Origin: Ectopseudomonas khazarica
Lineage (GTDB): Bacteria > Pseudomonadota > Gammaproteobacteria > Pseudomonadales > Pseudomonadaceae
Direction: 5' to 3'
NCBI RefSeq assembly: GCF_004521985.1
Contig: NZ_SBHZ01000012.1
Location: forward strand, 1-64,000
DNA length: 64,000 nucleotides
Positions 25,744 through 34,255 of this stretch are shown here, in pieces. Position 1 is the stretch's first letter. Each line of letters opens with the position of its first letter. The notes under the pieces were generated by a model, which saw only the letters and a list, made by a program, of their open reading frames with translations, had not been told where the DNA came from and searched no databases. The position numbers were made by a program, and so were the translations under genes.

Positions 25744-28233
25744 ATGTCCAAGCGTAGCCTCGATGCTTTGCGCCTTGCCCCCGAATCACTGACCCGCCCC
25801 TTCGCCCCCGAGCAGTTCAATTTCGACAGTACCGATGATCTCGAACCCTTCCGCGGCGTGCTGGGCCAGGCGCGCGCGGTCGAGGCCCTGCAGTTCGGCG
25901 TGGCCATGCCGCGCCCGGGCTACAACGTGTTCGTCATGGGCGAGCCGGGTACCGGGCGCTTCTCCTTCGTCCAGCGCTACCTCAAGGCGGAAGCCAAGCG
26001 CATGGACACCCCGGCCGACCGCGTCTACGTCAACCACTTCGACGAGCCACGCGAACCGCGCGCCCTGGAGCTGCCTGCCGGCACTGCCGGCGATTTCATC
26101 GCCGATATCAATCAGCTGATCGACAACCTGCTGGCCACCTTCCCGGCGGTGTTCGAGACGCCGACCTACCAGCAGAAGAAGAGCGCCATCGACCGTGGCT
26201 TCAACAAGCGCTACGACCAGGCGCTGGACGTGATCGAACGTCTGGCGCTGGAGAAGGGCGTGGCGCTGTACCGCGACAGCAGCAACATCGCCTTCACCCC
26301 GATGGCGGACGGCAAGGCGCTGGACGAAGCCGAGTTCGCCCAGTTGCCGGAGGCCGACCGCGAGCGCTTCCATGCCGATATCGCCGAGCTGGAAGAGCGC
26401 CTGAACGAAGAACTGGCGAGCCTGCCGCAATGGAAGCGCGAATCGAGCAACCTGCTGCGCCAGCTCAACGAAGAGACCATCACCGTGGCCCTGCAGCCGC
26501 TGCTGGCGCCGCTGTCGGAGAAGTACGCGGAGAACGCCGGTGTCTGCGCCTACCTGCAGGCCATGCAGGTCAACCTGCTGAAGACCGCGGTCGAGCAGCT
26601 GGTGGATGTGGACAAGGCCGACCCGCAGCTGCGCAAGCTGCTGGAGGAGATGTACTGCCCGAGCCTGGTGGTCGGCCATCACGCCAATGGCGGCGCGCCG
26701 GTGGTGTTCGAGTCGCACCCGACCTACGACAACCTGTTCGGCCGTATCGAATACAGCTCCGACCAGGGGGCGCTGTACACCAGCTACCGGCAGCTGCGTC
26801 CCGGCGCCCTGCACCGGGCCAACGGCGGCTACCTGGTGGTCGAGGCGGAGAAGCTGCTCGGCGAGCCCTTCGTCTGGGAGGCGTTGAAGCGTGCCTTGCA
26901 TTCGCGCCAGCTGAAGATGGAGTCGCCGCTGGGCGACCTGGGCCGCATTGCCACCGTGACCCTCAACCCGCAGGTCATCCCGCTGCAGCTCAAGGTGGTG
27001 ATCATCGGCTCGCGCCAGCTCTATTACGCGCTGCAGGATCACGATCCGGACTTCCAGGAGATGTTCCGCGTGCTGGTCGACTTCGACGAGGACATCCCGC
27101 TGGCCGAGGACAGCCTGGAGCAGTTCGCCCAGTTGATGAAGACCCGCACCTCGGAAGAGGGCATGGCGCCGCTCACCGGCGCGGCCGTGGCACGCCTGGC
27201 CACCTACAGTGCGCGTCTGGCCGAGCACCAGGGGCGCCTGTCGGCGCGGATCGGCGATCTGTTCCAGCTGGTCAGCGAGGCCGACTTCATCCGTCAGCTG
27301 GCCGGTGAAAGCATCACCGAGGTCGGCCATATCGAGCGCGCGCTGAAGGCCAAGGCGACCCGCACCGGCCGGGTCTCGGCGCGGATCATCGATGACATGC
27401 TGGCCGGTATCATCCTCATCGACACCAGTGGCGCTGCCGTGGGCAAGTGCAACGGCCTTACCGTGCTGGCCGTCGGCGACTCGGACTTCGGCGTGCCGGC
27501 GCGTATTTCCGCCACCGTCTATCCCGGCGGCAGTGGCATCGTCGATATCGAACGCGAGGTGAGCCTCGGCCAGTCGATCCACTCCAAGGGGGTGATGATC
27601 CTCACCGGCTTCCTCGGCAGTCGCTATGCCCAGGAATTCCCGCTGGAGATTTCCGCGAGCATCGCCCTGGAGCAGTCCTATGGCTACGTCGATGGTGACA
27701 GCGCTTCGCTGGGCGAGGTGTGCACGCTGATCTCCGCGCTGTCGCGCACGCCGCTCAAGCAGTGCTTCGCCATCACCGGTTCGATCAACCAGTTCGGCGA
27801 AGTGCAGGCGGTCGGCGGGGTCAACGAGAAGATCGAGGGCTTCTTCCGGCTCTGCGAGGCGCGTGGCCTGACGGGCGAGCAGGGGGTGATCATCCCGCAT
27901 TCCAACGTCGCCAACCTGATGCTCGACGAGCGCGTGCTGCAGGCGGTGCGCGCCGGCCAGTTCAACGTCTACGCCGTGCGCCATGTCGACGAGGCCCTGA
28001 GCCTGCTGGTCGGCGAGCCGGCCGGGCACCCCGACGAGAAGGGCCGTTTCCCCAAGGGCAGCGTCAACGCCCGGGTGGTCGAGCGTCTGCGCGATATCGC
28101 CGAGATCGGCCTGGAAGAAGAGAGCAAGCCGGTCGAGGCCGAGAAAACCAAGGTCGAGAAGGCCAAGGCCGAGGCCGCCAAACCGGCCAAGGCACCCCGA
28201 CGCAAGAAGGGCGAGGAGGGCGGCGCCAGCTGA
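25744..28233 (+). CDS. Lon-family AAA protease (LonC/PA4576-like)
   Basis: An 829-residue AAA-family protein with a C-terminal Lon peptidase domain. The catalytic Ser lies in YVDGDSASLGE (about residue 660) and the Lys in GGVNEKIEGF (about 703). The P-loop near residue 72 reads GEPGTGRFS, with Arg where the Walker A Lys should be, so ATP use may be weak or absent. The middle part is a long helical insertion, and the last 60 residues are Lys/Ala/Glu-rich and disordered. It lacks the LAN domain of true Lon. Synteny with the fklB-UPF0114-DksA-like block matches, from memory, the PAO1 gene PA4576. Substrates are unknown. Confidence 0.85.
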   Translation: MSKRSLDALRLAPESLTRPFAPEQFNFDSTDDLEPFRGVLGQARAVEALQFGVAMPRPGYNVFVMGEPGTGRFSFVQRYLKAEAKRMDTPADRVYVNHFDEPREPRALELPAGTAGDFIADINQLIDNLLATFPAVFETPTYQQKKSAIDRGFNKRYDQALDVIERLALEKGVALYRDSSNIAFTPMADGKALDEAEFAQLPEADRERFHADIAELEERLNEELASLPQWKRESSNLLRQLNEETITVALQPLLAPLSEKYAENAGVCAYLQAMQVNLLKTAVEQLVDVDKADPQLRKLLEEMYCPSLVVGHHANGGAPVVFESHPTYDNLFGRIEYSSDQGALYTSYRQLRPGALHRANGGYLVVEAEKLLGEPFVWEALKRALHSRQLKMESPLGDLGRIATVTLNPQVIPLQLKVVIIGSRQLYYALQDHDPDFQEMFRVLVDFDEDIPLAEDSLEQFAQLMKTRTSEEGMAPLTGAAVARLATYSARLAEHQGRLSARIGDLFQLVSEADFIRQLAGESITEVGHIERALKAKATRTGRVSARIIDDMLAGIILIDTSGAAVGKCNGLTVLAVGDSDFGVPARISATVYPGGSGIVDIEREVSLGQSIHSKGVMILTGFLGSRYAQEFPLEISASIALEQSYGYVDGDSASLGEVCTLISALSRTPLKQCFAITGSINQFGEVQAVGGVNEKIEGFFRLCEARGLTGEQGVIIPHSNVANLMLDERVLQAVRAGQFNVYAVRHVDEALSLLVGEPAGHPDEKGRFPKGSVNARVVERLRDIAEIGLEEESKPVEAEKTKVEKAKAEAAKPAKAPRRKKGEEGGAS

Positions 28234-28397
28234 TCGAATCTTGCACGACTGTCCCGGATCGCCTGAGGTAGCTGCCCCAGGCATCTTGCTCACCCGTCAT
28301 GCACAGAGTTATCCATAGATTGCGTGAATAACTTTGGCTTCACAGTGCAAGCGTTCGGGGTGTAGGCTGAGGTCTGGATTCTGCGAGGGTCGTCGTC

Positions 28398-28751
28398 ATG
28401 TCGCGCAGCCTCTGCCTTACCCGCCAATGCCTGGGCCTGGTGACCCGCATCGAATGCATCATCAGACCACTGGCAGGAGACAACGGACGTTGGACGTTGC
28501 TCTGCGCTGCCGGGATGTCGGGGGCGCAACCTTCTGCGATCCGGGCCCAGGGCCCGTTCCATGGGCCTTTCGTCGCCGAGGACGTGCTCGAGGCGATCGC
28601 CGAGAGTCTGTTCGTGCAGGGATATGTCGAGTGCAGCGAACCGCCGATCTGGCGCGTGCACCTGCAGGCCGAGCTGCGTCGCGTCAACGGTGAGCGCTAC
28701 AGCCTGCCAGGGGCCTTCCAGCGTCATCCCGAGACCGACGGGCAGAGCTGA
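28398..28751 (+). CDS. Conserved Pseudomonas protein, function unknown
   Basis: A 117-residue soluble protein with no recognisable domain. Trp-rich and mixed alpha/beta, with segments such as [20 protein letters not shown] and [21 protein letters not shown] judged this strand coding rather than the overlapping reverse frame because it has a GAGG-type ribosome site, fits the genomic context and resembles small Pseudomonas proteins I have seen at this position next to the Lon-like gene. No function is assigned. Confidence 0.65.
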   Translation: MSRSLCLTRQCLGLVTRIECIIRPLAGDNGRWTLLCAAGMSGAQPSAIRAQGPFHGPFVAEDVLEAIAESLFVQGYVECSEPPIWRVHLQAELRRVNGERYSLPGAFQRHPETDGQS

Positions 28752-28879
28752 GCGGCAGCGCCCCCCAGGGCTGCCAGGCCCCGGTCCAGAGGGTTATCCA
28801 CAATTTCACCGATGCTTCTGCTGCGGCCGGCTGCTGGTTATACTCGCCGCCGTTTTTCTTTTCCTTCTGTGAGCCACAC

Positions 28880-29377
28880 ATGGAACGCTTACTCGAAAAC
28901 GCGATGTATGCCTCGCGCTGGTTGCTGGCGCCTATCTACTTCGGCCTGTCGCTCGCGCTGCTGGCCCTGTCGCTGAAGTTCTTCCAGGAAATCTTCCACA
29001 TCCTTCCGCACGTGTTCGAGAAGAGCGAGTCGGAGCTCATCCTGGTGCTGCTGTCGCTGATCGACATGGCGCTGGTCGGCGGCCTGCTGGTGATGGTGAT
29101 GATCTCCGGCTACGAGAACTTCGTCTCGCAGCTGGACATCGATGAAGGCAAGGAGAAACTCGACTGGCTGGGCAAGATGGACTCCAGCTCGCTGAAGATG
29201 AAGGTTGCCGCCTCCATCGTGGCGATCTCCTCGATTCACCTGTTGCGCATGTTCATGGATGCCCAGCAGATCGAGAACGAGAAGCTGAAGTGGTACGTGA
29301 TCATTCACATGACGTTCGTCGCATCCGCCTTCGCCATGGGCTATCTGGACAAGCTGACCAAGCCCAAGCACGACTGA
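28880..29377 (+). CDS. UPF0114 (YqhA family) membrane protein
   Basis: A 165-residue inner-membrane protein with four hydrophobic helices and the family sequence [20 protein letters not shown] at the start and [11 protein letters not shown] in the middle. Members are small integral membrane proteins of unknown function. It stands alone, with a strong terminator at 29391-29426. Confidence 0.92.
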   Translation: MERLLENAMYASRWLLAPIYFGLSLALLALSLKFFQEIFHILPHVFEKSESELILVLLSLIDMALVGGLLVMVMISGYENFVSQLDIDEGKEKLDWLGKMDSSSLKMKVAASIVAISSIHLLRMFMDAQQIENEKLKWYVIIHMTFVASAFAMGYLDKLTKPKHD

Positions 29378-29390
29378 CTCGCACGCCACC

Positions 29391-29426
29391 GACCGCCCGT
29401 CCGAACATGACGGGCGGTCTGCTTTT
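29391..29426 (+). terminator. Rho-independent terminator after UPF0114 gene
   Basis: GACCGCCCGTC-CGAACAT-GACGGGCGGTC followed by TGCTTTT: an 11-pair perfect stem and a short T-run, 14 bases after the stop codon. Confidence 0.92.
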
Positions 29427-29448
29427 CAGGTTTGAGTTTTTCCTGTGT

Positions 29449-29483
29449 TGTACAAGAATCAATTTTGTATAGGTTCTTGTATA
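29449..29483 (+). promoter_or_regulatory. TGTAYA repeats upstream of the photolyase operon
   Basis: Three copies of TGTAYA: TGTACA (29449-29454), TGTATA (29466-29471) and TGTATA (29478-29483), with 11 and 6 bases between them. The outer two also embed the inverted pair TACAAGAA/TTCTTGTA. Repeats of this kind resemble sites of MerR-type, B12-dependent light regulators (LitR/PplR) that control photolyase genes in pseudomonads. The ribosome site AGGAGG follows at 29492-29497. Confidence 0.5.
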
Positions 29484-29505
29484 GTTTAACCAGGAGGCCG
29501 ACCTG

Positions 29506-29808
29506 ATGAATCTGCATGACCTGTCTATCCACGCCCAGGCCGGGCGTATCGATGAACTGAACCTGATTTCCCTGGAAGGCGGTATCTATCTGCTCGAAGC
29601 GCAGATGGACGGCCGCAGCCATCCGATTCTCGACCCGCGCGGCAGCACGCTGAACCTGCGCTCGGTCGAACACGCACGGGACGTCCTGCAGGAAATGCCG
29701 GCGCTGCCCTTCTTCCTGGTGCACAGTTCGGTGCACGACGAGATGTGCGGCATGCCGTCGGCTGACAACAGCCTGCGCGTGCCCATCGCCTTCCGTTCCA
29801 GTTGGTGA
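29506..29808 (+). CDS. DUF6482-like small protein, first gene of the photolyase operon
   Basis: A 100-residue soluble protein (NLHDLSIHAQAGRIDELNLI, then HPILDPRGSTLNLRSVEHAR) that I associate with the Pseudomonas family DUF6482; no function is known. A strong AGGAGG lies eight bases before the ATG. Its stop codon overlaps the start of the photolyase gene (GTGA), so the two are translated together. This suggests a role linked to light or UV response, but that is inference. Confidence 0.75.
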   Translation: MNLHDLSIHAQAGRIDELNLISLEGGIYLLEAQMDGRSHPILDPRGSTLNLRSVEHARDVLQEMPALPFFLVHSSVHDEMCGMPSADNSLRVPIAFRSSW

Positions 29809-31364
29809 CTGCCTCGTTCACGCGCGCGCCGGGTGTGCGCCGGCTGGTGCTGATCCTGGGGGACCAGCTGACGCCGGGCCTCGGTGCGTTGCAGGACATC
29901 GACCCGCAGCGCGATCACCTGCTGCTGGCCGAGGTGATGGAGGAGGCCAGCCATGTGCCGCACCACCCGCAGAAGATCGCCCTGATCTTCAGCGCCATGC
30001 GCCATTTCGCCGAGCAGTTGCGCGAGCAGGGGCTGCAGGTGCACTACGTGGCCCTGGACGATGTGGACAACAGTGGCTCGCTGCCGGGCGAACTGCTGCG
30101 CTGGACGCAGCAGCTCGATCCTGCCGAAGTGCACCTGACCGAATGCGGCGACTGGCGCCTGGAGCAGGCGCTGCGCCACTGCGGCGTGCCGATCCACTGG
30201 CATGTCGACTCGCGCTTTCTCTGCAGCCGGGAGGCCTTCGCCGACTGGGCGCAGGGACGCAAGCAGCTGCGCATGGAGTACTTCTACCGTGAGATGCGTC
30301 GCCGCAATGGCCTGCTGCTCAACCCCGACGGCACGCCCGAGGGCGGCGCCTGGAACTTCGACGCAGACAACCGCAAGGCGTTGCCGCGCGAGGTGCAGCC
30401 GCCCGCGCCGTTACGGATCGAGCCGGACGCCATCAGCCGTGAGGTGCTGGCGCTGGTGGCGCAGCGCTTCCCCGACCATTACGGCAGCCTGGACGGCTTC
30501 GACTATCCGGTGACGGCAGAACAGGCCGAGCGTCTCTGGCAGCACTTCCTCGTCCGGGGCCTCGCCGACTTCGGCGATTACCAGGACGCCATGGCCGACG
30601 ACCAGCCGTTTCTCTTTCACTCGCGCATCAGTGCCGCATTGAACATCGGCCTGCTCGACCTGCGACGGATCTGCGCCGAGGTCGAGGCGGCCTACCGCGC
30701 AGGGGATGTGCCGCTGAACGCGGCCGAGGGCTTCATTCGCCAGCTGATCGGCTGGCGCGAGTACGTGCGCGGCATCTACTGGCTGCGCATGCCCGACTAT
30801 GCCGAAGGCAATGCATTCGGCAACTCGCGTGCGTTGCCGGCGTTCTACTGGACCGGCGAGACGCGCATGAACTGCATGCGTCAGGCGATCGGCCAGACCC
30901 TGCGGCACGCCTATGCACACCACATCCAGCGGCTGATGCTCACCGGCAACTTCGCCCTGCTCGCCGGCATCGCGCCCAAGGCCATCTGTGACTGGTACCT
31001 GGCGGTGTACATGGACGCCTTCGACTGGGTCGAGTTGCCCAATACCCTGGGCATGGTGATGCACGCCGATGGCGGCTACCTCGGCTCCAAGCCCTACTGC
31101 GCCAGTGGTCAGTACATCAAGCGCATGTCCGATCACTGCCAGGGTTGCAGTTACAAGGTGAGCGAGAGCACCGGTGAGTCGGCCTGTCCGTTCAATGCGC
31201 TGTACTGGCACTTCCTCATGCGTCACCGCGACCCCCTGCAGCGCAACCCGCGAATGGGCATGGTCTACCGTAACCTGGCGCGCATGGACGACGCCCGGCA
31301 ACAGGCGCTCTGGGACTGGGGGGAACGCCTGCTGGCGCGGCTGGATGCCGGAGAAATGCTGTGA
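29805..31364 (+). CDS. Fe-S (6-4) photolyase / bacterial cryptochrome (PhrB/CryB type)
   Basis: About 519 residues of the FeS-BCP photolyase-related family. It opens with [15 protein letters not shown] (antenna-binding half) and has the C-terminal FAD-binding helical domain with [24 protein letters not shown] and [17 protein letters not shown]. Cysteines in AICDWY and in HCQGC...SACP (C-x2-C-x12-C) match the 4Fe-4S ligands of Agrobacterium PhrB. The enzyme repairs (6-4) photoproducts with blue light. I use the GTG at 29805 that overlaps the upstream stop as GTGA; a TTG one codon earlier is also possible. It overlaps the DUF2256 gene at the 3' end in the same way. Confidence 0.92.
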   Translation: MTASFTRAPGVRRLVLILGDQLTPGLGALQDIDPQRDHLLLAEVMEEASHVPHHPQKIALIFSAMRHFAEQLREQGLQVHYVALDDVDNSGSLPGELLRWTQQLDPAEVHLTECGDWRLEQALRHCGVPIHWHVDSRFLCSREAFADWAQGRKQLRMEYFYREMRRRNGLLLNPDGTPEGGAWNFDADNRKALPREVQPPAPLRIEPDAISREVLALVAQRFPDHYGSLDGFDYPVTAEQAERLWQHFLVRGLADFGDYQDAMADDQPFLFHSRISAALNIGLLDLRRICAEVEAAYRAGDVPLNAAEGFIRQLIGWREYVRGIYWLRMPDYAEGNAFGNSRALPAFYWTGETRMNCMRQAIGQTLRHAYAHHIQRLMLTGNFALLAGIAPKAICDWYLAVYMDAFDWVELPNTLGMVMHADGGYLGSKPYCASGQYIKRMSDHCQGCSYKVSESTGESACPFNALYWHFLMRHRDPLQRNPRMGMVYRNLARMDDARQQALWDWGERLLARLDAGEML

Positions 31365-31507
31365 AGAAGGGCGAGCTGCCGGTGAAGATGTGCGCGTGCT
31401 GCGGCCTGCCCTTCACCTGGCGCAAGAAGTGGGCGCGCTGCTGGGACGAGGTGCGCTACTGCTCCGAGCGCTGCCGCCGTGTACGCCGCTCTGCGGTTCA
31501 GACCTGA
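31361..31507 (+). CDS. DUF2256 zinc-ribbon microprotein
   Basis: A 48-residue protein starting with GTG at 31361, overlapping the photolyase stop as GTGA. The sequence holds CACC, then [11 protein letters not shown], then [11 protein letters not shown], the four-Cys zinc-ribbon pattern of DUF2256. DUF2256 genes are known neighbours of photolyase/cryptochrome genes. It is strongly basic and may bind nucleic acid. Its last ten bases overlap the convergent chemoreceptor gene. Confidence 0.85.
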   Translation: MKKGELPVKMCACCGLPFTWRKKWARCWDEVRYCSERCRRVRRSAVQT

Positions 31508-33123
31508 AAACGCGCGACCATGCCCTGCATGTCGGCCGCCAGGTTCGACAGGGCGCGGCTGGCGGTGCTGGTCTGCTCCGAGCCGGCCGAGTTCTGCAGC
31601 GACAGGTCGCGGATGTTGACCAGGTTGCGGTCCACCTCGCGGGCGACGTGGGCCTGCTCTTCGGTCGCGCTGGCGATCACCAGGCTGCGCTCGCCGATCT
31701 CGGCGATCGACTGGATGATCTGCTGCAGCGCGCTGCCGGCGCCCTGGGCGATATCGAGAGTGTGCTGGGCCAGGCCGTTGCTCGACTCCATGGCATGCAG
31801 CGCACGCTCGGTATCGTTCTGCACGGTGCCGATCATGGTTTCGATTTCCCGCGTCGACTGGCCGGTCTTGTGCGCCAGCGCGCGGACCTCGTCGGCGACC
31901 ACGGCGAAGCCACGGCCCGCCTCACCGGCACGCGCGGCCTCGATGGCGGCGTTGAGGGCGAGCAGGTTGGTCTGTTCGGCGATGCCGCGAATCACATCCA
32001 GCACCTTGCTGATGCCGCGAATCTTGTCGGCCAGTTCACCGAAGTCGCTCGAGGTGCCATCCACATTGCTGGCCAGCTGGCTGATCGACGACAGCGTCTG
32101 GGCGATGCGTTCGCTGCCCTGCTGGGCGACCTGGCCCGACGCGTTGGCGCTTGCCGAGGCACTGGCGGCGTTGCGCGCCACCTCGTCCACCGCCGTGCTC
32201 ATCTCGGTGACGGCCGTGGCGGCCTGGTCGATCTCCTGGCTCTGCTGGTGCAGGTTGAGCGCCGTGTTCTCGGTCACGGCGCTGAGTTGTTCGGCGGCGG
32301 AGGCCAGCTGGTCGGAGGCATCGGCGATCTGTTCGATGGTGCCGCGCAGGTTGCCTTGCATGCTCTTCAGGGCCAGCAGCAGCCTGGCCGGTTCGTCGTT
32401 GCCCCGGGTGTCGAAGCTCAGGGTCAGATTGCCGCCCGCCACCGAGTCGGCCACCTGCACGGCCTCGGCCAACGGCCTGACGATGCTGCGCGTCAGCAGC
32501 GTCGCGAGGATCGCCGTGGCGATGGCCGCCAGGGCCATGGCCAGCACGGTGCCGCGCAGGGCATGGCTGTACACGGCGCCGGAGGATTGTGCCGCCGCTG
32601 ACGCGCCCTGGCGGTTCAGCGCGATCAGGGCGTTGAGGGCAGCGACCATGGCGTCGGACTGCTCGTTGAAACTGCCGCCAAGCACGCTGTGAGCCTTCTG
32701 CCGGTCACCTTGGCGCAGGTCCTCGACGAGTTGCTTGCGCAGGGCGAGATAACTGGCTTCCGCGGCCTTGAAGCGATCGAACTGGGCGCGCTCCTCGCTC
32801 GAGCTGATCAGCGTTTCGTAGCGTTGCTGGGCCTGCTCCAGGTCGGCGAGCAACTCGTCGGCCAGCGGCATGCTCGCCTGCAACTGCTGGGCGTCTTCGC
32901 TCAACGCCATGCGCAGGGTCAGTGCACGCAGGCGCAGGACGTCCTGGGTGACGTCGCCGAGGGTATTGAGGCTGGGTATCCAGTTGTCCTCGACCTCGCT
33001 GGAGTGGGCATGCATGCTGCGCATCTGCTGCAGGGCGAAGCCCCCCAGCGCGAACACCAGTAACGCAATCAAGCCAAACCCTATTGCGGCGCGTGGGGCG
33101 ATGGAGATGGATCTGAAGTTCAT
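31498..33123 (-). CDS. Methyl-accepting chemotaxis protein (four-helix-bundle sensor)
   Basis: A 541-residue inner-membrane chemoreceptor: TM1 at about 12-32, a periplasmic four-helix-bundle sensor (33-190), TM2 at 191-212, HAMP ([20 protein letters not shown]), then the cytoplasmic signalling hairpin with the conserved tip [20 protein letters not shown]. It controls CheA activity in response to an unknown small molecule. No C-terminal CheR-docking pentapeptide is present. No chemotaxis genes are adjacent. The ATG at 33123 follows a GC-rich leader. Confidence 0.93.
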   Translation of the reverse strand: MNFRSISIAPRAAIGFGLIALLVFALGGFALQQMRSMHAHSSEVEDNWIPSLNTLGDVTQDVLRLRALTLRMALSEDAQQLQASMPLADELLADLEQAQQRYETLISSSEERAQFDRFKAAEASYLALRKQLVEDLRQGDRQKAHSVLGGSFNEQSDAMVAALNALIALNRQGASAAAQSSGAVYSHALRGTVLAMALAAIATAILATLLTRSIVRPLAEAVQVADSVAGGNLTLSFDTRGNDEPARLLLALKSMQGNLRGTIEQIADASDQLASAAEQLSAVTENTALNLHQQSQEIDQAATAVTEMSTAVDEVARNAASASASANASGQVAQQGSERIAQTLSSISQLASNVDGTSSDFGELADKIRGISKVLDVIRGIAEQTNLLALNAAIEAARAGEAGRGFAVVADEVRALAHKTGQSTREIETMIGTVQNDTERALHAMESSNGLAQHTLDIAQGAGSALQQIIQSIAEIGERSLVIASATEEQAHVAREVDRNLVNIRDLSLQNSAGSEQTSTASRALSNLAADMQGMVARFQV

Positions 33124-33184
33124 GCTGGCGGTACCCGAGTTGTGATGGCGGTGGCCAGGCCTTGCCTGGCCTGGTCCGCGAAGG

Positions 33185-34255
33185 TCATTTCGCCTGTGGC
33201 GCGTCGCTGAGGTCCTGCTGCAGGGCCTCTATCTGCTCGTACAGCCCCTCGACGATGGCGACCAGGGCCGGGTCGAAGTGCTTGCCCGACTGTTCGCGGA
33301 TGAAGGCCTGCGCCTTCTCCCGTGGCCAGGGAGCCTTGTAGGGGCGCGCCATGCGCAGGGCGTCGTAGACGTCGCAGATGGCGACGATGCGCCCGGAGAG
33401 TGGTATCGCCTCGCCTTTCAGACCTTCAGGATAGCCGCTGCCGTCCCATTTCTCGTGGTGGCTCAGGGCGATCTCCGCTGCCAGGGCGGTCAGTTCCGAG
33501 GCGTGCTGGTCGGAAAGAATGGCGTGGCCGATCTGCGGGTGCTGCTGCATCAGCTGCCGTTCGTCATCGTTGAGCCTGCCGGGCTTGAGCAGGATCTCGT
33601 CGGCTATGCCGATCTTGCCGACGTCGTGCATGGGTGCCGCCTGGCGGATCAGCTCGACCCAGTGCGGGTCCATGCCGTGGGCCTGGGCGATCAGCGCGGC
33701 GGACTCGCCGATGCGCATGATGTGGTTGCCGGTCTCGTTGTCACGGTAGGCCGCTGCGCGCGACAGGGTACGCACCACCGCGCCGTAGCTCTGGCTCAGT
33801 TGCGCGGTGCGCTCGCGCACGCGTTGTTCCAGGGTGCGGTTGGCTTCGTGCAGGGCCAGGGTCGCCTGGTTCATCTGCAGGCTGTTGTGCACGCGCAGGA
33901 TCATCTCGGGCAGGTCGACCGGCTTGCTCAGGTAGTCGTTGGCGCCCAGCTCCAGGCCGGTACGCCGGCTGGCCGCGTCGCTGAGGGCGGTGATGATGAT
34001 GATCGGATTGGTGCTGCGGTCGCGGCCGGACAAGGCGCGCAGGATATCGAAGCCGTTGGGGGCGGGCATGTCCAGGTCGAGCAGCAGCAGGCTCCAGGGG
34101 TTGTGCCGCAGCCATTCCAGCGCAGCGGCGGAGTCCGAGAAGCTGATGGTGTCGCGCAGGCCGAAGGCCTTCAGGCTGGATTCGAGCAGGCGGCTGTTGG
34201 CGACCACATCGTCGACGATGACCACCCGTGATTGCTGGAAGTCCTTAGAGAGCAT
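33185..34255 (-). CDS. Response regulator with HD-GYP c-di-GMP phosphodiesterase domain
   Basis: A 356-residue RpfG-like regulator. The receiver (1-125) has the acidic pair VDD, the phosphoacceptor Asp in LLLLDLDMP and the Lys in LSKPVD. After a coiled-coil linker the HD-GYP domain (155-340) has HDVGKIGI and [13 protein letters not shown], which bind the metal pair and hydrolyse cyclic-di-GMP. Its start overlaps the end of the kinase gene by 11 bases, so the two are a coupled pair and the kinase probably phosphorylates this receiver. Confidence 0.94.
   Translation of the reverse strand: MLSKDFQQSRVVIVDDVVANSRLLESSLKAFGLRDTISFSDSAAALEWLRHNPWSLLLLDLDMPAPNGFDILRALSGRDRSTNPIIIITALSDAASRRTGLELGANDYLSKPVDLPEMILRVHNSLQMNQATLALHEANRTLEQRVRERTAQLSQSYGAVVRTLSRAAAYRDNETGNHIMRIGESAALIAQAHGMDPHWVELIRQAAPMHDVGKIGIADEILLKPGRLNDDERQLMQQHPQIGHAILSDQHASELTALAAEIALSHHEKWDGSGYPEGLKGEAIPLSGRIVAICDVYDALRMARPYKAPWPREKAQAFIREQSGKHFDPALVAIVEGLYEQIEALQQDLSDAPQAK

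Noticed and set aside
28290..28727. Minus-strand frame of 145 codons opposite the hypothetical gene at 28398
   Set aside because: Its start has no ribosome site and the plus-strand frame has a better context and a protein that looks conserved.
28305..28801. DnaA-box-like TTATCCATA near 28312 and TTATCCACA near 28793
   Set aside because: Only two isolated copies, no dnaA/dnaN or AT-rich unwinding region nearby, so no replication origin is claimed.
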